A stretch of DNA of 64,000 nucleotides, taken from NCBI RefSeq assembly GCF_009930815.1, contig NZ_CP022222.1:4196501-4260500 (forward strand). Direction: 5' to 3'. This DNA is from Bradyrhizobium sp. CCBAU 051011. GTDB lineage: Bacteria > Pseudomonadota > Alphaproteobacteria > Rhizobiales > Xanthobacteraceae. The notes beneath the pieces were generated by a model. It was not told the origin of the DNA. It saw nothing but the letters and a program-made list of their open reading frames with translations, and searched no databases. Made by a program: the position numbers and the translations under genes. Below, in pieces: positions 8,149 through 15,652 of this stretch; the stretch's first letter is position 1, and each line of letters starts with the position of its first letter.

Positions 8149-8304
8149 CGTCACCCAAGTCCTCGAAGTCCCCCGTCAAACACAGCATTAGCGCCGTGCG
8201 GTCGTAACGAGCGGCCTATATTATGATGTTTGAATATTAAGCCGAGTGATATTATCGATGCTTGTCCATTTGGAACAGGACAGGCAAACCATGCGGCCCG
8301 CCCC

Positions 8305-8784
8305 ATGAAACCGCGCTCCGCCTTTATCTTCGCATGCACGGGCCTGGCCATGTTGATATCTGGCTGCCTGCCGGTGTCGGCCGCAACACGGCATATCGTT
8401 CTCCTTTTCGACGAACGGGTGGAATTGCCCGGCCTGTCGCTACTAGAGGCCGAATTAGTCCGAACCCTTCGGTCCAATTCCAACGAGCCGATTGAGGTCT
8501 ATCACGAAGCGATGGATTTGTCGCGATTTAGCTCAAGCTCTTACCGGACGCTCCTGCGGGATTTCCTCCACGCCAAATATGCGGACAAGAAGATCGACGT
8601 GGCAATCGCCGTCATGGCCCCCGCGTTTGATTTCTTGTTGGCCAATGGTGATCTGACTTTCCCCGGGACACCAATTGTGTTCAGCGGATTGGATAGACAG
8701 CAACTTGCCAATCGCTCCCTGCCGCCCAACGTGTCTGACCTACTTCTGGGACGGAAGGACGCAGGAAGCGGACGAGGTTTATGA
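8305..8784 (+). pseudogene. N-terminal fragment of a periplasmic binding / sensor-kinase input domain
   Basis: From the ATG at 8305 the protein opens with a signal sequence that includes a lipobox-like LISGC. It continues RHIVLLFDERVELPGL, LLEAELVRTLRS, DFLHAKYADKKIDVAIAV and TPIVFSGLDRQQL. This is the ABC-type substrate-binding fold that forms the sensor region of many rhizobial hybrid histidine kinases. After NVSDLLLG (about residue 150) homology stops and the frame closes. Intact relatives continue for several hundred residues, so this is a truncated relic; it could still be secreted. Confidence 0.65.
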
Positions 8785-8823
8785 ATGCTCCAAAGAAAGC
8801 GCTATCAGAGCGCTTGAAGGCCG

Positions 8824-9129
8824 TTAGCCCCTCCAAAAGTCCTTGAACCTTGTCGGCGATAACTGGGTGTACCTCACGGTATGCTGAACGTCCTTGTGGC
8901 CGAGATAGGCTTGCAGAGCGTGGGTGTCATGCCCTTGTTGGCCAGCGCGAACCCGCAGGACATTACAGGCCCCAAGTGAGAAGTTGCTGCTCGCCTTTAC
9001 AGGGTCCCGCCTGATCCGTGCCACGGCCATTCGCTCCAGCCCTACCGACTTCGCGATCTGGCTCGTGTTCATCGCTCCCTGGCTGGCGAGAGTCATCACC
9101 GTTCTGAATTGCTCACGGCTGATGGGCAA
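8824..9129 (-). pseudogene. Chimeric recombinase relic: tyrosine-integrase C-terminus joined to a helix-turn-helix piece
   Basis: The C-terminal half reads GHDTHALQAYLGHKDVQHTV then RYTQLSPTRFKDFW, the end of phage-type tyrosine integrases with the GH box (LGH) and the region of the catalytic Tyr. Just upstream the correct preceding residues CGFALANKG lie in another frame, proving a frameshift near 8935. The N-terminal half (MNTSQIAKSVGLERMAVARI) is a resolvase-like helix-turn-helix of different origin. The catalytic Arg and Lys regions are missing, so it is inactive. Confidence 0.65.
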
Positions 9130-9787
9130 TCACGACCGTCCGCGCCTCGCAACTCGAATCGGGCCCGACCAGGCCCGCGTCGCCGCAATGCTTTTGATGA
9201 CATTGCGGGGAACACCGACGCTCTACTATGGTGAGGAGATTGGCATGAAGCAGGCGGCTATTCTGCCCGAACAGATTCGGGACCCGTTCGAAAGGAACGT
9301 TCCAGGCATCGGTATTGGTCGCGACGGATGCCGCACCCCGATGCAATGGGATGGCACCAAGTGGGCCGGGTTTTCGGACGTTGACCCCTGGCTGCCAATA
9401 GCTGCCAACTTTCGTGATGAAAATGTGAACAGTTACCGAAAGGATAAGGGTTCGCTCTATTGGCTATATCGTCGGCTGATCGATTTCCGGCGCAATCACG
9501 TTGCTCTTGCAGAGGGCTCGTATAAGCCCCTGATGGCCAGCGGCGAACTTCTGCTGTTCTGTCGTGAGCTGCGGGCCGAGCGAGTGTTAATTGCGCTCAA
9601 CATGGGATCTGAGCCTATCGCAGTCTCATTTCCTGATAAAAGATCGTCTGGGCGCGTTCTTCTATCTTCATTCGCCGACCGCGAGGGGGAAGAGGTGAGG
9701 GCCAGTTTCGATTTACGAAGGATTGCTCCTGAAAGTGGATGCCGAACACGCTCGCCAATTAGGAACATAAAGCACATTGACAATTAG
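9118..9787 (+). pseudogene. GH13 alpha-glucosidase, C-terminal half only
   Basis: Homology starts abruptly at MGNHDRPRLATRIGPDQAR (GH13 conserved region IV, with its transition-state Asp). It continues LRGTPTLYYGEEIGM, GRDGCRTPMQWD, AGFSDVDPWLP and the beta-sandwich C-domain. The catalytic nucleophile and acid/base of regions II-III lie in the missing half, so no activity is expected. The 5' junction falls at the recombinase relic, and the 3' end runs into a tandem repeat instead of a normal terminus. In-frame starts upstream would create a fused junk N-terminus. Confidence 0.75.
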
Positions 9788-9806
9788 GAACATAAAGCAA
9801 CATTGA
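9756..9806. repeat. 25-26 bp tandem direct repeat
   Basis: CAATTAGGAACATAAAGCA followed by CATTGA (9756-9780) is repeated at 9781-9806 with one extra A. It lies exactly where the alpha-glucosidase relic loses homology and 40 nt before the glycosyltransferase gene. Confidence 0.85.
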
Positions 9807-9843
9807 ATGTTGGGTCCCTCGCTAGACACACCAATTTTAGTGC

Positions 9844-11010
9844 ATGGGTGAGAAGGAGATGAGGATCGCTCAGATTGCCCCCCTGATGGAGAGCGTGCCC
9901 CCAAAGCTCTACGGTGGGACTGAGCGGATCGTTTCTTACCTTACGGAAGAGTTGGTCAAGTTAGGTCATGACGTTACGTTATTCGCCAGCGGTGACTCCG
10001 TAACTTCAGCAAAATTGGTGAGCTGCGTTCCGACCGCTCTGCGGCTGGACCCCAAAGTATATGATGTCATTCCGTACTACATGCTCATGCTCGACCGGGT
10101 GCGGCGTCAGTCACACCAATTCGATATTCTTCATTTCCATATAGACTATTTGCACTTTCCACTTTTCCGGGACATGTCCTCGCGCGTTCTGACCACTCTT
10201 CACGGCCGGCAGGATCTCCCTGATAACAAGCCGATTTACATTGGTTTTGATGAAATGCGTTTGATCTCAATTTCCGAGAGCCAGCGAATCCCAATTTCAA
10301 ACGCAAACTTCGCGGCAACGATTTACCACGGGCTCCCTGGAACGGATCTTAAGCTGACCCTGCGTCCTCAGGGCGGTTATCTTGCGTTTCTTGGTCGCAT
10401 TGCACCGGAGAAGGGTCCAGAAACCGCCATTCAGATCGCACGATCTGCCGGTATTCCACTTAAAATAGCGGCGAAGATCGATCGGGTGGACGAACAATAC
10501 TTTCGCGAACGAATCGCTCCATTGCTGGATAAACCGGGCATCGAATTCATTGGAGAAATCAACGAGCATCAGAAAGCGGAATTTCTGAGTCAGGCCTCCG
10601 GTTTGCTATTTCCGATTGATTGGCCGGAGCCATTTGGCTTGGTAATGATAGAGGCTATGGCATGCGGAACGCCGGTTCTCGCTTTCAATCGAGGCTCGGT
10701 GTGTGAAATCATCGAGGACGGCAAGACAGGTGTCGTGGTCCAGTCGATGGACGAGGCCATCAAGAGATTACCCCATCTTTTGACTTTGGACCGACGGAGA
10801 ATCCGGCACGAGTTTGAGCGGCGTTTTTCGGCTCAACGAATGGCCCATGATCACGTTGGCCTGTATCAAAAGCTGTTGAAGGGCGAGCGCGAGTGTCTCC
10901 TTCAAGACGCTTTTAAAAGCGATGCTCTCGGAAACGCTCAGCAAGTGATCAGCCGACGTCTGCTATTCAATGATCAAGGTGGCGCGGTGCCGCTCATTAA
11001 AGATCATTGA
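9844..11010 (+). CDS. Glycosyltransferase family 4 (GT-B fold)
   Basis: A complete 388-residue GT4 enzyme. The N-terminal lobe has MRIAQIAPL and the glycine loop KLYGGTERIVSYLTEEL; the C-terminal lobe has YLAFLGRIAPEKGPETAI and the donor-binding EPFGLVMIEAMACGTPV with the E-x7-E pair. Such enzymes transfer sugars from nucleotide donors in glycan or compatible-solute synthesis; the acceptor cannot be told. Homologues usually start at the internal MRIAQ (9859), but an AAGGAG directly abuts that ATG, so the 9844 start is kept. It is an intact neighbour of a dead alpha-glucosidase, which hints at an old sugar-metabolism locus. Confidence 0.88.
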   Translation: MGEKEMRIAQIAPLMESVPPKLYGGTERIVSYLTEELVKLGHDVTLFASGDSVTSAKLVSCVPTALRLDPKVYDVIPYYMLMLDRVRRQSHQFDILHFHIDYLHFPLFRDMSSRVLTTLHGRQDLPDNKPIYIGFDEMRLISISESQRIPISNANFAATIYHGLPGTDLKLTLRPQGGYLAFLGRIAPEKGPETAIQIARSAGIPLKIAAKIDRVDEQYFRERIAPLLDKPGIEFIGEINEHQKAEFLSQASGLLFPIDWPEPFGLVMIEAMACGTPVLAFNRGSVCEIIEDGKTGVVVQSMDEAIKRLPHLLTLDRRRIRHEFERRFSAQRMAHDHVGLYQKLLKGERECLLQDAFKSDALGNAQQVISRRLLFNDQGGAVPLIKDH

Positions 11011-11108
11011 CCTGTCGCATCGGCAATACTTCGCGGGCCAGCACTTTAGACCATATTTTTGGCAGGGGCGTCCGCCGGCTCTTGTTTTTCCTTTTCAAGT
11101 ATTTGCAG

Positions 11109-11543
11109 CTATGCATGCGCAGCCCGTTCCAACTCACTAGCCGCCGCGTTGCGCATGACCTCTGCTACGGTGCCGTAAGCAGCGGCCCATGCGGACTTCG
11201 CTGCGGGTGTCCAAGCCTCTTTCAGGCCCTGCTCCAGGGTCCAGAGCAATGCTGCGCCAACAATATCGTAGTGCTGATCTCTTACTCCATATCGAACGTG
11301 ATTTCTGCCAAGCGCCTCCAGCGTCGGCACTAATGACGGGAGGTTATCGACACCGTTAATGACGGCGGCCAAAGCTTGCACCAGCTTTCGACGCTGTTCC
11401 TTCATGTCCGCGTTTTGGAACAGTCGACGCAGCGATGGATCGAGTGTGAAAAGTCTGTCGTAAAACAGAGTGGCTGCGGGATCGCCAATCGAGACGACCA
11501 TGGCCCAAGTTGTCTTGAGAAGTGCCTTGGTTTCAGGAGACAT
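11109..11543 (-). CDS. Single-domain globin (Vitreoscilla-hemoglobin/flavohemoglobin type)
   Basis: A 144-residue single globin domain. TLFYDRLFTLDP carries the B10 Tyr (28) and the CD-corner Phe, and LEALGRNHVRYGV carries the proximal F8 His (82). The pattern matches bacterial haemoglobins related to the haem domain of flavohaemoglobins; no reductase domain follows. Likely roles are oxygen delivery or nitric-oxide detoxification in the cytoplasm. GGAAG lies about 9 nt before the ATG. The 288 bp upstream to 11831 shows no convincing gene. Confidence 0.88.
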   Translation of the reverse strand: MSPETKALLKTTWAMVVSIGDPAATLFYDRLFTLDPSLRRLFQNADMKEQRRKLVQALAAVINGVDNLPSLVPTLEALGRNHVRYGVRDQHYDIVGAALLWTLEQGLKEAWTPAAKSAWAAAYGTVAEVMRNAAASELERAAHA

Positions 11544-11831
11544 GATATAGCTTCCAATTCTGATTGTTCAGTTGAGCATATGCAGATGTGTGCTGAGCGA
11601 GCCCGCGAAGGTTCGAGCGGGCGTCATGAATTGTTGAGATCGGCGCGTTCTAATTCAGTGATAGCGGCGTCGTTGCCGCCGGTTCTGGATCAACTCCTCC
11701 GCTCGCTGCACAGCCGTCTCACGAACAATGGCGTCGATAATGTGCGGCGGGCCGCCTCCATCATACGCCCGTAAGCCGCAGGAACATCTAGCGAACAGAT
11801 GCGTTAGCCGCTTCAACAACGAGGCGTCACC

Positions 11832-12044
11832 ATGAGTAATTCAAAGACGGAACCGACCGACAACACGAAGAAAGATCCCGACGAGTGGGTCTCCGGCGAT
11901 CACCCGATGACTGGCGCACAGGCGTCGTATCTGAAAACCCTGTGCGAGCAGGCCGGCCCCCCCGAGCTTTACGACGACAATCTAACGAAAGCCGAAGCAT
12001 CGAAGTTGATCGACGAGATGCGCGAAAAGGCTGACGTCAAATAG
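11832..12044 (+). CDS. DUF3072 protein
   Basis: A 70-residue acidic protein: DPDEWVSGDHPMTGAQASYL, LKTLCEQAG and LTKAEASKLIDEM are the signature of DUF3072, a small helical family of unknown function in rhizobia and actinobacteria. The MTGAQASYLKTLCEQ part resembles SAP-like helix-loop-helix folds. It is followed after 9 nt by a paralogous half-length gene, forming a two-gene operon. Confidence 0.8.
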   Translation: MSNSKTEPTDNTKKDPDEWVSGDHPMTGAQASYLKTLCEQAGPPELYDDNLTKAEASKLIDEMREKADVK

Positions 12045-12053
12045 GAGAGTGTC

Positions 12054-12209
12054 ATGGAAGAGCCGATGATGACCGAGGCGCAGCGGGACGAATTGAAAAG
12101 TCTCTGCCAAAAAGCGAACGTGCTCGATAAATCAGGTGAGTTGCTCACGCAGGAAGGCGCGCAGCATTTTATTGATGATCTAAAAAAGCAAATGTCTGAG
12201 CGGGAATAG
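12054..12209 (+). CDS. Short DUF3072-like protein
   Basis: A 51-codon gene with AGGAG at the end of the previous gene as its ribosome-binding site. MTEAQRDELKSLCQKANV and LLTQEGAQHFIDDLKKQ align with the second half of the upstream DUF3072 protein (MTGAQ...LKTLCEQ, LTKAEASKLIDEM), so this is a tandem paralogue lacking the N-terminal tail. Function unknown. Confidence 0.7.
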   Translation: MEEPMMTEAQRDELKSLCQKANVLDKSGELLTQEGAQHFIDDLKKQMSERE

Positions 12210-12220
12210 GTAAAGAAAAA

Positions 12221-12250
12221 CCGCCAGAGAATAACTGCGTTTTCTAGCGG
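12221..12250 (+). terminator. Imperfect stem-loop after the DUF3072 pair
   Basis: CCGCCAGAGAA pairs with TTTTCTAGCGG across an 8-nt loop with one mismatch and one wobble. There is no T-run downstream, so termination is a guess; its position 11 nt after the operon's last stop is suggestive. Confidence 0.35.
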
Positions 12251-12573
12251 AGTCGTCGTCAATTATCGGGTGGTTGTAGTGACCGCACCCGACCAATGCT
12301 GCAAAACGTCAGAAAGTTCTTGCCAGGAGCGGACATTCGATCTCTTGGATGTCTCCCGTAAAGGCTCTGCGCTCCAGTGTGATACATAGCAGGGGCATGG
12401 ACTGATGCGTCGGCGAGAGCTCATTGCAATAATTGCTGGCATCTGAGCATTGTCGCTCGCGGCGCGGTTAACGGGCTCTGTGGCGGACGAGCGCGCGGAA
12501 CGGCGCTTCGACGGGCCAATCATTTGATCTTAGAGCCGCAAGGCACCACGAATAGACCCAAATCGGCGATTTC
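12251..12573. other. Intergenic, no gene recognised
   Basis: No frame here shows recognisable protein motifs. A minus-strand open frame (12263-12523) has Ser/Arg-rich, shadow-like composition and was not accepted. Confidence 0.5.
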
Positions 12574-13653
12574 ATGCCCTCCAGCCAAAGCGCGAGGCTT
12601 TACTCGATACCAAGTGCCACCGGAGCTATCGCACGGCTCGCATGCGCGCGGCTGCGCGAACTTGGTAAGGACCCTGCGGCCGTTATCGCAAAGGCAAGGG
12701 CAAGGCCCGAGCAGGTCTATGATGACGCCATACGACTTGAGGTCCCCAAGCAAATCAGGATCCTGGAGTTGGCATCCGAAGAACTTCAGGATGGACTCCT
12801 CGGATTTCACCTGGCCCGCAGTTTCGATCTCCGCGAGATCGGGTTGGTTTACTATGTGATCGCATCATCGGAACGATTTCCCGACGCTCTGCTGAACGCG
12901 AAGCGATATTGCACGGTCATGAATGAAGGAGTCCGCCTTCAGGTGGGACAGGATGACCGAACGGTCTCGATTGCACTCGACTATGTCGATATCGACAGGA
13001 AGTCAGACCGGCACCAGATCGAGTTCTGGCTGGTGACGATGGTGCGGATTTGCCGGCAAGTGACAGCCACTAGGCTGGCGCTGCGCCATTTGAGGATCAG
13101 ACATCGGCGTGATGAGACGCCTGCGGAATTCAAGAGCTTTTTTGGGTGCGATGTTGAATTTTGCGCAGACAGGGATGAGATCATTTTCGCAGCGCCAGTG
13201 GCATCCCTCCCCATTGTTGGCCGTGACAACTATTTGAACGATCTGCTGCGGCGATACGCAGAGGCAGCACTCGCCGACCATCCGAAGGAGCGCGGGGCTC
13301 TTCGATCGGCCGTGGAGGGAGTTCTGCCGCAGCTGCTTCCACACGCCAGAGCAAGTATATCGAACGTCGCCAAACGGCTAGCCATGAGCACGCGAACGCT
13401 GTCACGCAAGCTCCGCGAAGAGGGTGTGGCATTTGCCGAATTATTGGAGGAGACAAGAGCAGTTCTTGCAAAGAGCTACCTTGCCGAGCGCGATCTGCCG
13501 GTCTCCGAAATTGCATGGCTACTGGGATATCGCGAGGTCAGCTCTTTCAACCACGCGTTCAAGCGTTGGACCGGTATGACGCCGCGGCAATTTCGTTTAG
13601 CCGTTGCTTCTCCCCAATCTACGAACACGCCGAAGGGAGGGCGAGGTGGCTAG
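12574..13653 (+). CDS. AraC-family regulator with Arabinose_bd-type N-domain (OruR-like)
   Basis: The 359-residue protein has an N-terminal ligand domain of the OruR/ArgR type (about residues 25-210: LGLLGFHLARSFDLREIG-like core, then a fold closing with FGCDVEF and ADRDEIIFAAPVASLPI). The C-terminal AraC helix-turn-helix pair spans about 255-350 (ISNVAKRLAMSTRTLSRKL, VSEIAWLLGYREVSSFNHAF, RWTGMTPRQFR). Members sense small metabolites and activate nearby catabolic genes. No obvious target operon is adjacent. The ATG lacks a clear Shine-Dalgarno sequence. Confidence 0.88.
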   Translation: MPSSQSARLYSIPSATGAIARLACARLRELGKDPAAVIAKARARPEQVYDDAIRLEVPKQIRILELASEELQDGLLGFHLARSFDLREIGLVYYVIASSERFPDALLNAKRYCTVMNEGVRLQVGQDDRTVSIALDYVDIDRKSDRHQIEFWLVTMVRICRQVTATRLALRHLRIRHRRDETPAEFKSFFGCDVEFCADRDEIIFAAPVASLPIVGRDNYLNDLLRRYAEAALADHPKERGALRSAVEGVLPQLLPHARASISNVAKRLAMSTRTLSRKLREEGVAFAELLEETRAVLAKSYLAERDLPVSEIAWLLGYREVSSFNHAFKRWTGMTPRQFRLAVASPQSTNTPKGGRGG

Positions 13654-13735
13654 GGTTTGCTGGCAGTCATAGCCAACTGAGGCGGTCTTGTGTCACAAGA
13701 ACGCGACGTGATGTGGCTCGGCAGGCTGATCGTCA

Positions 13736-13822
13736 TCACCAAACGATCAGCCATATGACGGCGATGCTCAGGCCGAAAACCGAAGCGAATGAAGCCAGGA
13801 CAAGGAAATCGTACCGATCCAT
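13736..13822 (-). CDS. Possible 28-residue single-helix membrane peptide
   Basis: MDRYDFLVLASFASVFGLSI then AVIWLIVW is almost wholly one transmembrane helix with a charged N-terminus. AAGGA lies 13 nt upstream, which is weak. It resembles the tiny membrane peptides at 49721 and 51637. The remainder of the 718-bp gap 13654-14371 holds no recognisable gene. Confidence 0.35.
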   Translation of the reverse strand: MDRYDFLVLASFASVFGLSIAVIWLIVW

Positions 13823-14371
13823 ATGGGGCTATGGTCCTTAGCTGAGAAGGCCGCAGTCATTCGATACTTCGGCGACAATGCCTTAGCGATTGATCGGATC
13901 TATCTTGTATTTGAACGCCTATTTGTTGCGATTGTGCGCCAATTTCTTATGTGGCGGCCAACCGCGCGGGGTCTGCTGTTGGCACTTTTCGGACCTGACA
14001 GGTCTGGCTGACGATGCCCATTGTTGAGGGCAAAGCGGACTTCCCAGTTGCGCACTCACACTTCTGAGTTCACCCACCCCGGACATCCGACCGCTTGCAC
14101 AACGCGAGCCGCTCTGCAGGCAATAGTTGGCAAAAGTAGCTTGTCAGGTCCGGCGATTGAGCCGAGCGCCTGCCACATATCGGCTGCCTCCCTCGACACA
14201 CCGAGGTTTCGTCAATCCGTCTATGCCCTGAAGCAACGACTCCGTCCGTGTTGCCAGGACCCAAGACCGAGGACAATTACCCGCAACCCGACTGTTTTTA
14301 GGATGATGCTACGGGGTTATTTGCAAACAAGCGCGGCGACGCAAATACTCTCGCTAAAATCGGAGCGCGCT
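13823..14371. other. Intergenic, no gene recognised
   Basis: Only short frames with no family motif are found. A plus-strand frame opens at 14021 and joins in-frame to the exported protein at 14372, but its extra 117 residues look like translated intergenic DNA (Thr/Arg/Pro-rich, no signal sequence). Confidence 0.5.
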
Positions 14372-14938
14372 ATGATGACAACTCTTAGTCGGCGGACCTC
14401 GATTTTCTTGGTCCTATCTCTCCTATCTCCGATACCAACCGTTCTGAAGGCCGCAGAATTGAGCTTGGGTGAAATAGCCACAGCGATAAAAGATCTCGTA
14501 ATTTTCATGATCAAAAGGGGCGATCTAGAGACGCGGGAAAAGCGCAAAGCCAGTGCTGCTCTAATAGGCGCGCGGATGATTCGTATCGCTGCAATGAAGC
14601 GCATTTTTGCGGAGTACTTGCAGGGCAAGCCCGCAACGATGAGTGAATTGTCGCCCCACGATCAAATGTTAGTCGATCAGGAGCTCAGACGCATCGATCG
14701 CGAAATTGCGAATTCTGCGGAGGACCTACGCGAGATAGATCCTGCATGGGCAACTAAAAATCCGAAGCTCTACAATGAACTATTCGCGATCGGTCACGGA
14801 AAGGGATTGTGGTGGGCCGTTAGATTCGAACGCTACGGCGCAAACCAGGACGTTGGTCGGTTGCGAGCTTGGATGAGTGCCGAAGCTAAGGCGCTCGAGA
14901 TCGCAGCTGCCGGAATCCAATCAGAGCTAACTCCCTAA
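14372..14938 (+). CDS. Exported helical hypothetical protein
   Basis: The start at 14372 has GGAG about 6 nt upstream and places a signal peptide at the N-terminus (MTTLSRRTSIFLVLSLL, cleavage near KAAELS). The 160-residue mature part is helix-rich and charged (KRGDLETREKRKASAALIGA, LVDQELRRIDREIANSAEDL), likely periplasmic and perhaps coiled-coil. No family recognised; in-frame extension to 14021 is rejected. Confidence 0.65.
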   Translation: MMTTLSRRTSIFLVLSLLSPIPTVLKAAELSLGEIATAIKDLVIFMIKRGDLETREKRKASAALIGARMIRIAAMKRIFAEYLQGKPATMSELSPHDQMLVDQELRRIDREIANSAEDLREIDPAWATKNPKLYNELFAIGHGKGLWWAVRFERYGANQDVGRLRAWMSAEAKALEIAAAGIQSELTP

Positions 14939-15100
14939 CTGGCAACAACACGCACCCACCGGCCTTCAAATTTTTTCGGCGCTCCGCCACCCCCTTGCGC
15001 GCGCCGCCAGTGCAGGCTGACGCGCTGGGCGATTGAGCCGAAGCCGCGCTGCCGGCGGGCGGGGGCCCGCTGATAATGGGGGCGGCCCAATACATCCCGC

Positions 15101-15250
15101 CTAGCGGACCCTCAGGGCTACGACGGCACAGGCGAAGCCCAACACCAAGATGCTGGCAGCCGTGACGGTGACTAGGTCAACTGACCAGTGCTGACCGATC
15201 AGATCGAGGTGCGTTGAGCGATTTTCGTCCCGGTATGTGTGAAGGTGCAT
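15101..15250 (-). CDS. Small single-helix membrane protein
   Basis: 49 residues from the ATG at 15250, with GGAGG five bases upstream. A polar N-terminus (MHLHTYRDENRSTHLDLIG) is followed by one membrane helix (about 28-46). Function unknown. Confidence 0.55.
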   Translation of the reverse strand: MHLHTYRDENRSTHLDLIGQHWSVDLVTVTAASILVLGFACAVVALRVR

Positions 15251-15510
15251 GGCAGCCTCCTGCGCGGTGGGGACGTCATTCAATCGTCTGCCGCTAAAAC
15301 AGTTCCCACCAGATTGGACGCCCGGCTTCGCCGTTTTTTTGGCGCGCGATTTTCGACCCCATTGATCAGCCGGTATCGCCGCGCGGCCCACGTGCTTTCC
15401 GCGCCCGGAGGCGAGCAGCATTTTGCGCGTCTTGCTGGTCGACTTCAGTTTCTTGCCGAGCACTTCGAGCGCAGTAGTACCACTGCGCAAATTGCAGGAC
15501 TTTGCCGCGC
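15251..15510 (-). pseudogene. Possible frameshifted small basic protein
   Basis: MKRGKVLQF in one frame continues, after removal of a single G near 15485, as RSGTTALEVLGKKLKSTSKT then RKMLLASGRGKHVGR in another. The joined sequence reads like one short lysine-rich protein. Neither frame alone has a complete credible product. Low confidence; it could also be non-coding. Confidence 0.3.
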
Positions 15511-15652
15511 TTCATCGCATCTCTCCTCGGCGGTCGACACCCGCACGCATCCCCCGCCCGCCCAATTTTTCGCGCCCCGCTTTGTCGGGCAGGGACCACA
15601 AACTCCTCAGCCTCTCAGCAGCCGGTGGTCAGCCGCGGCGGGATCTGGGACA

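Noticed and set aside
15320..15345. Terminator (CGGC-TTC-GCCG with T7)
   Set aside because: Only a 4-bp stem and it lies inside a possible lysine-rich coding frame where the T-run is AAA codons on the other strand.
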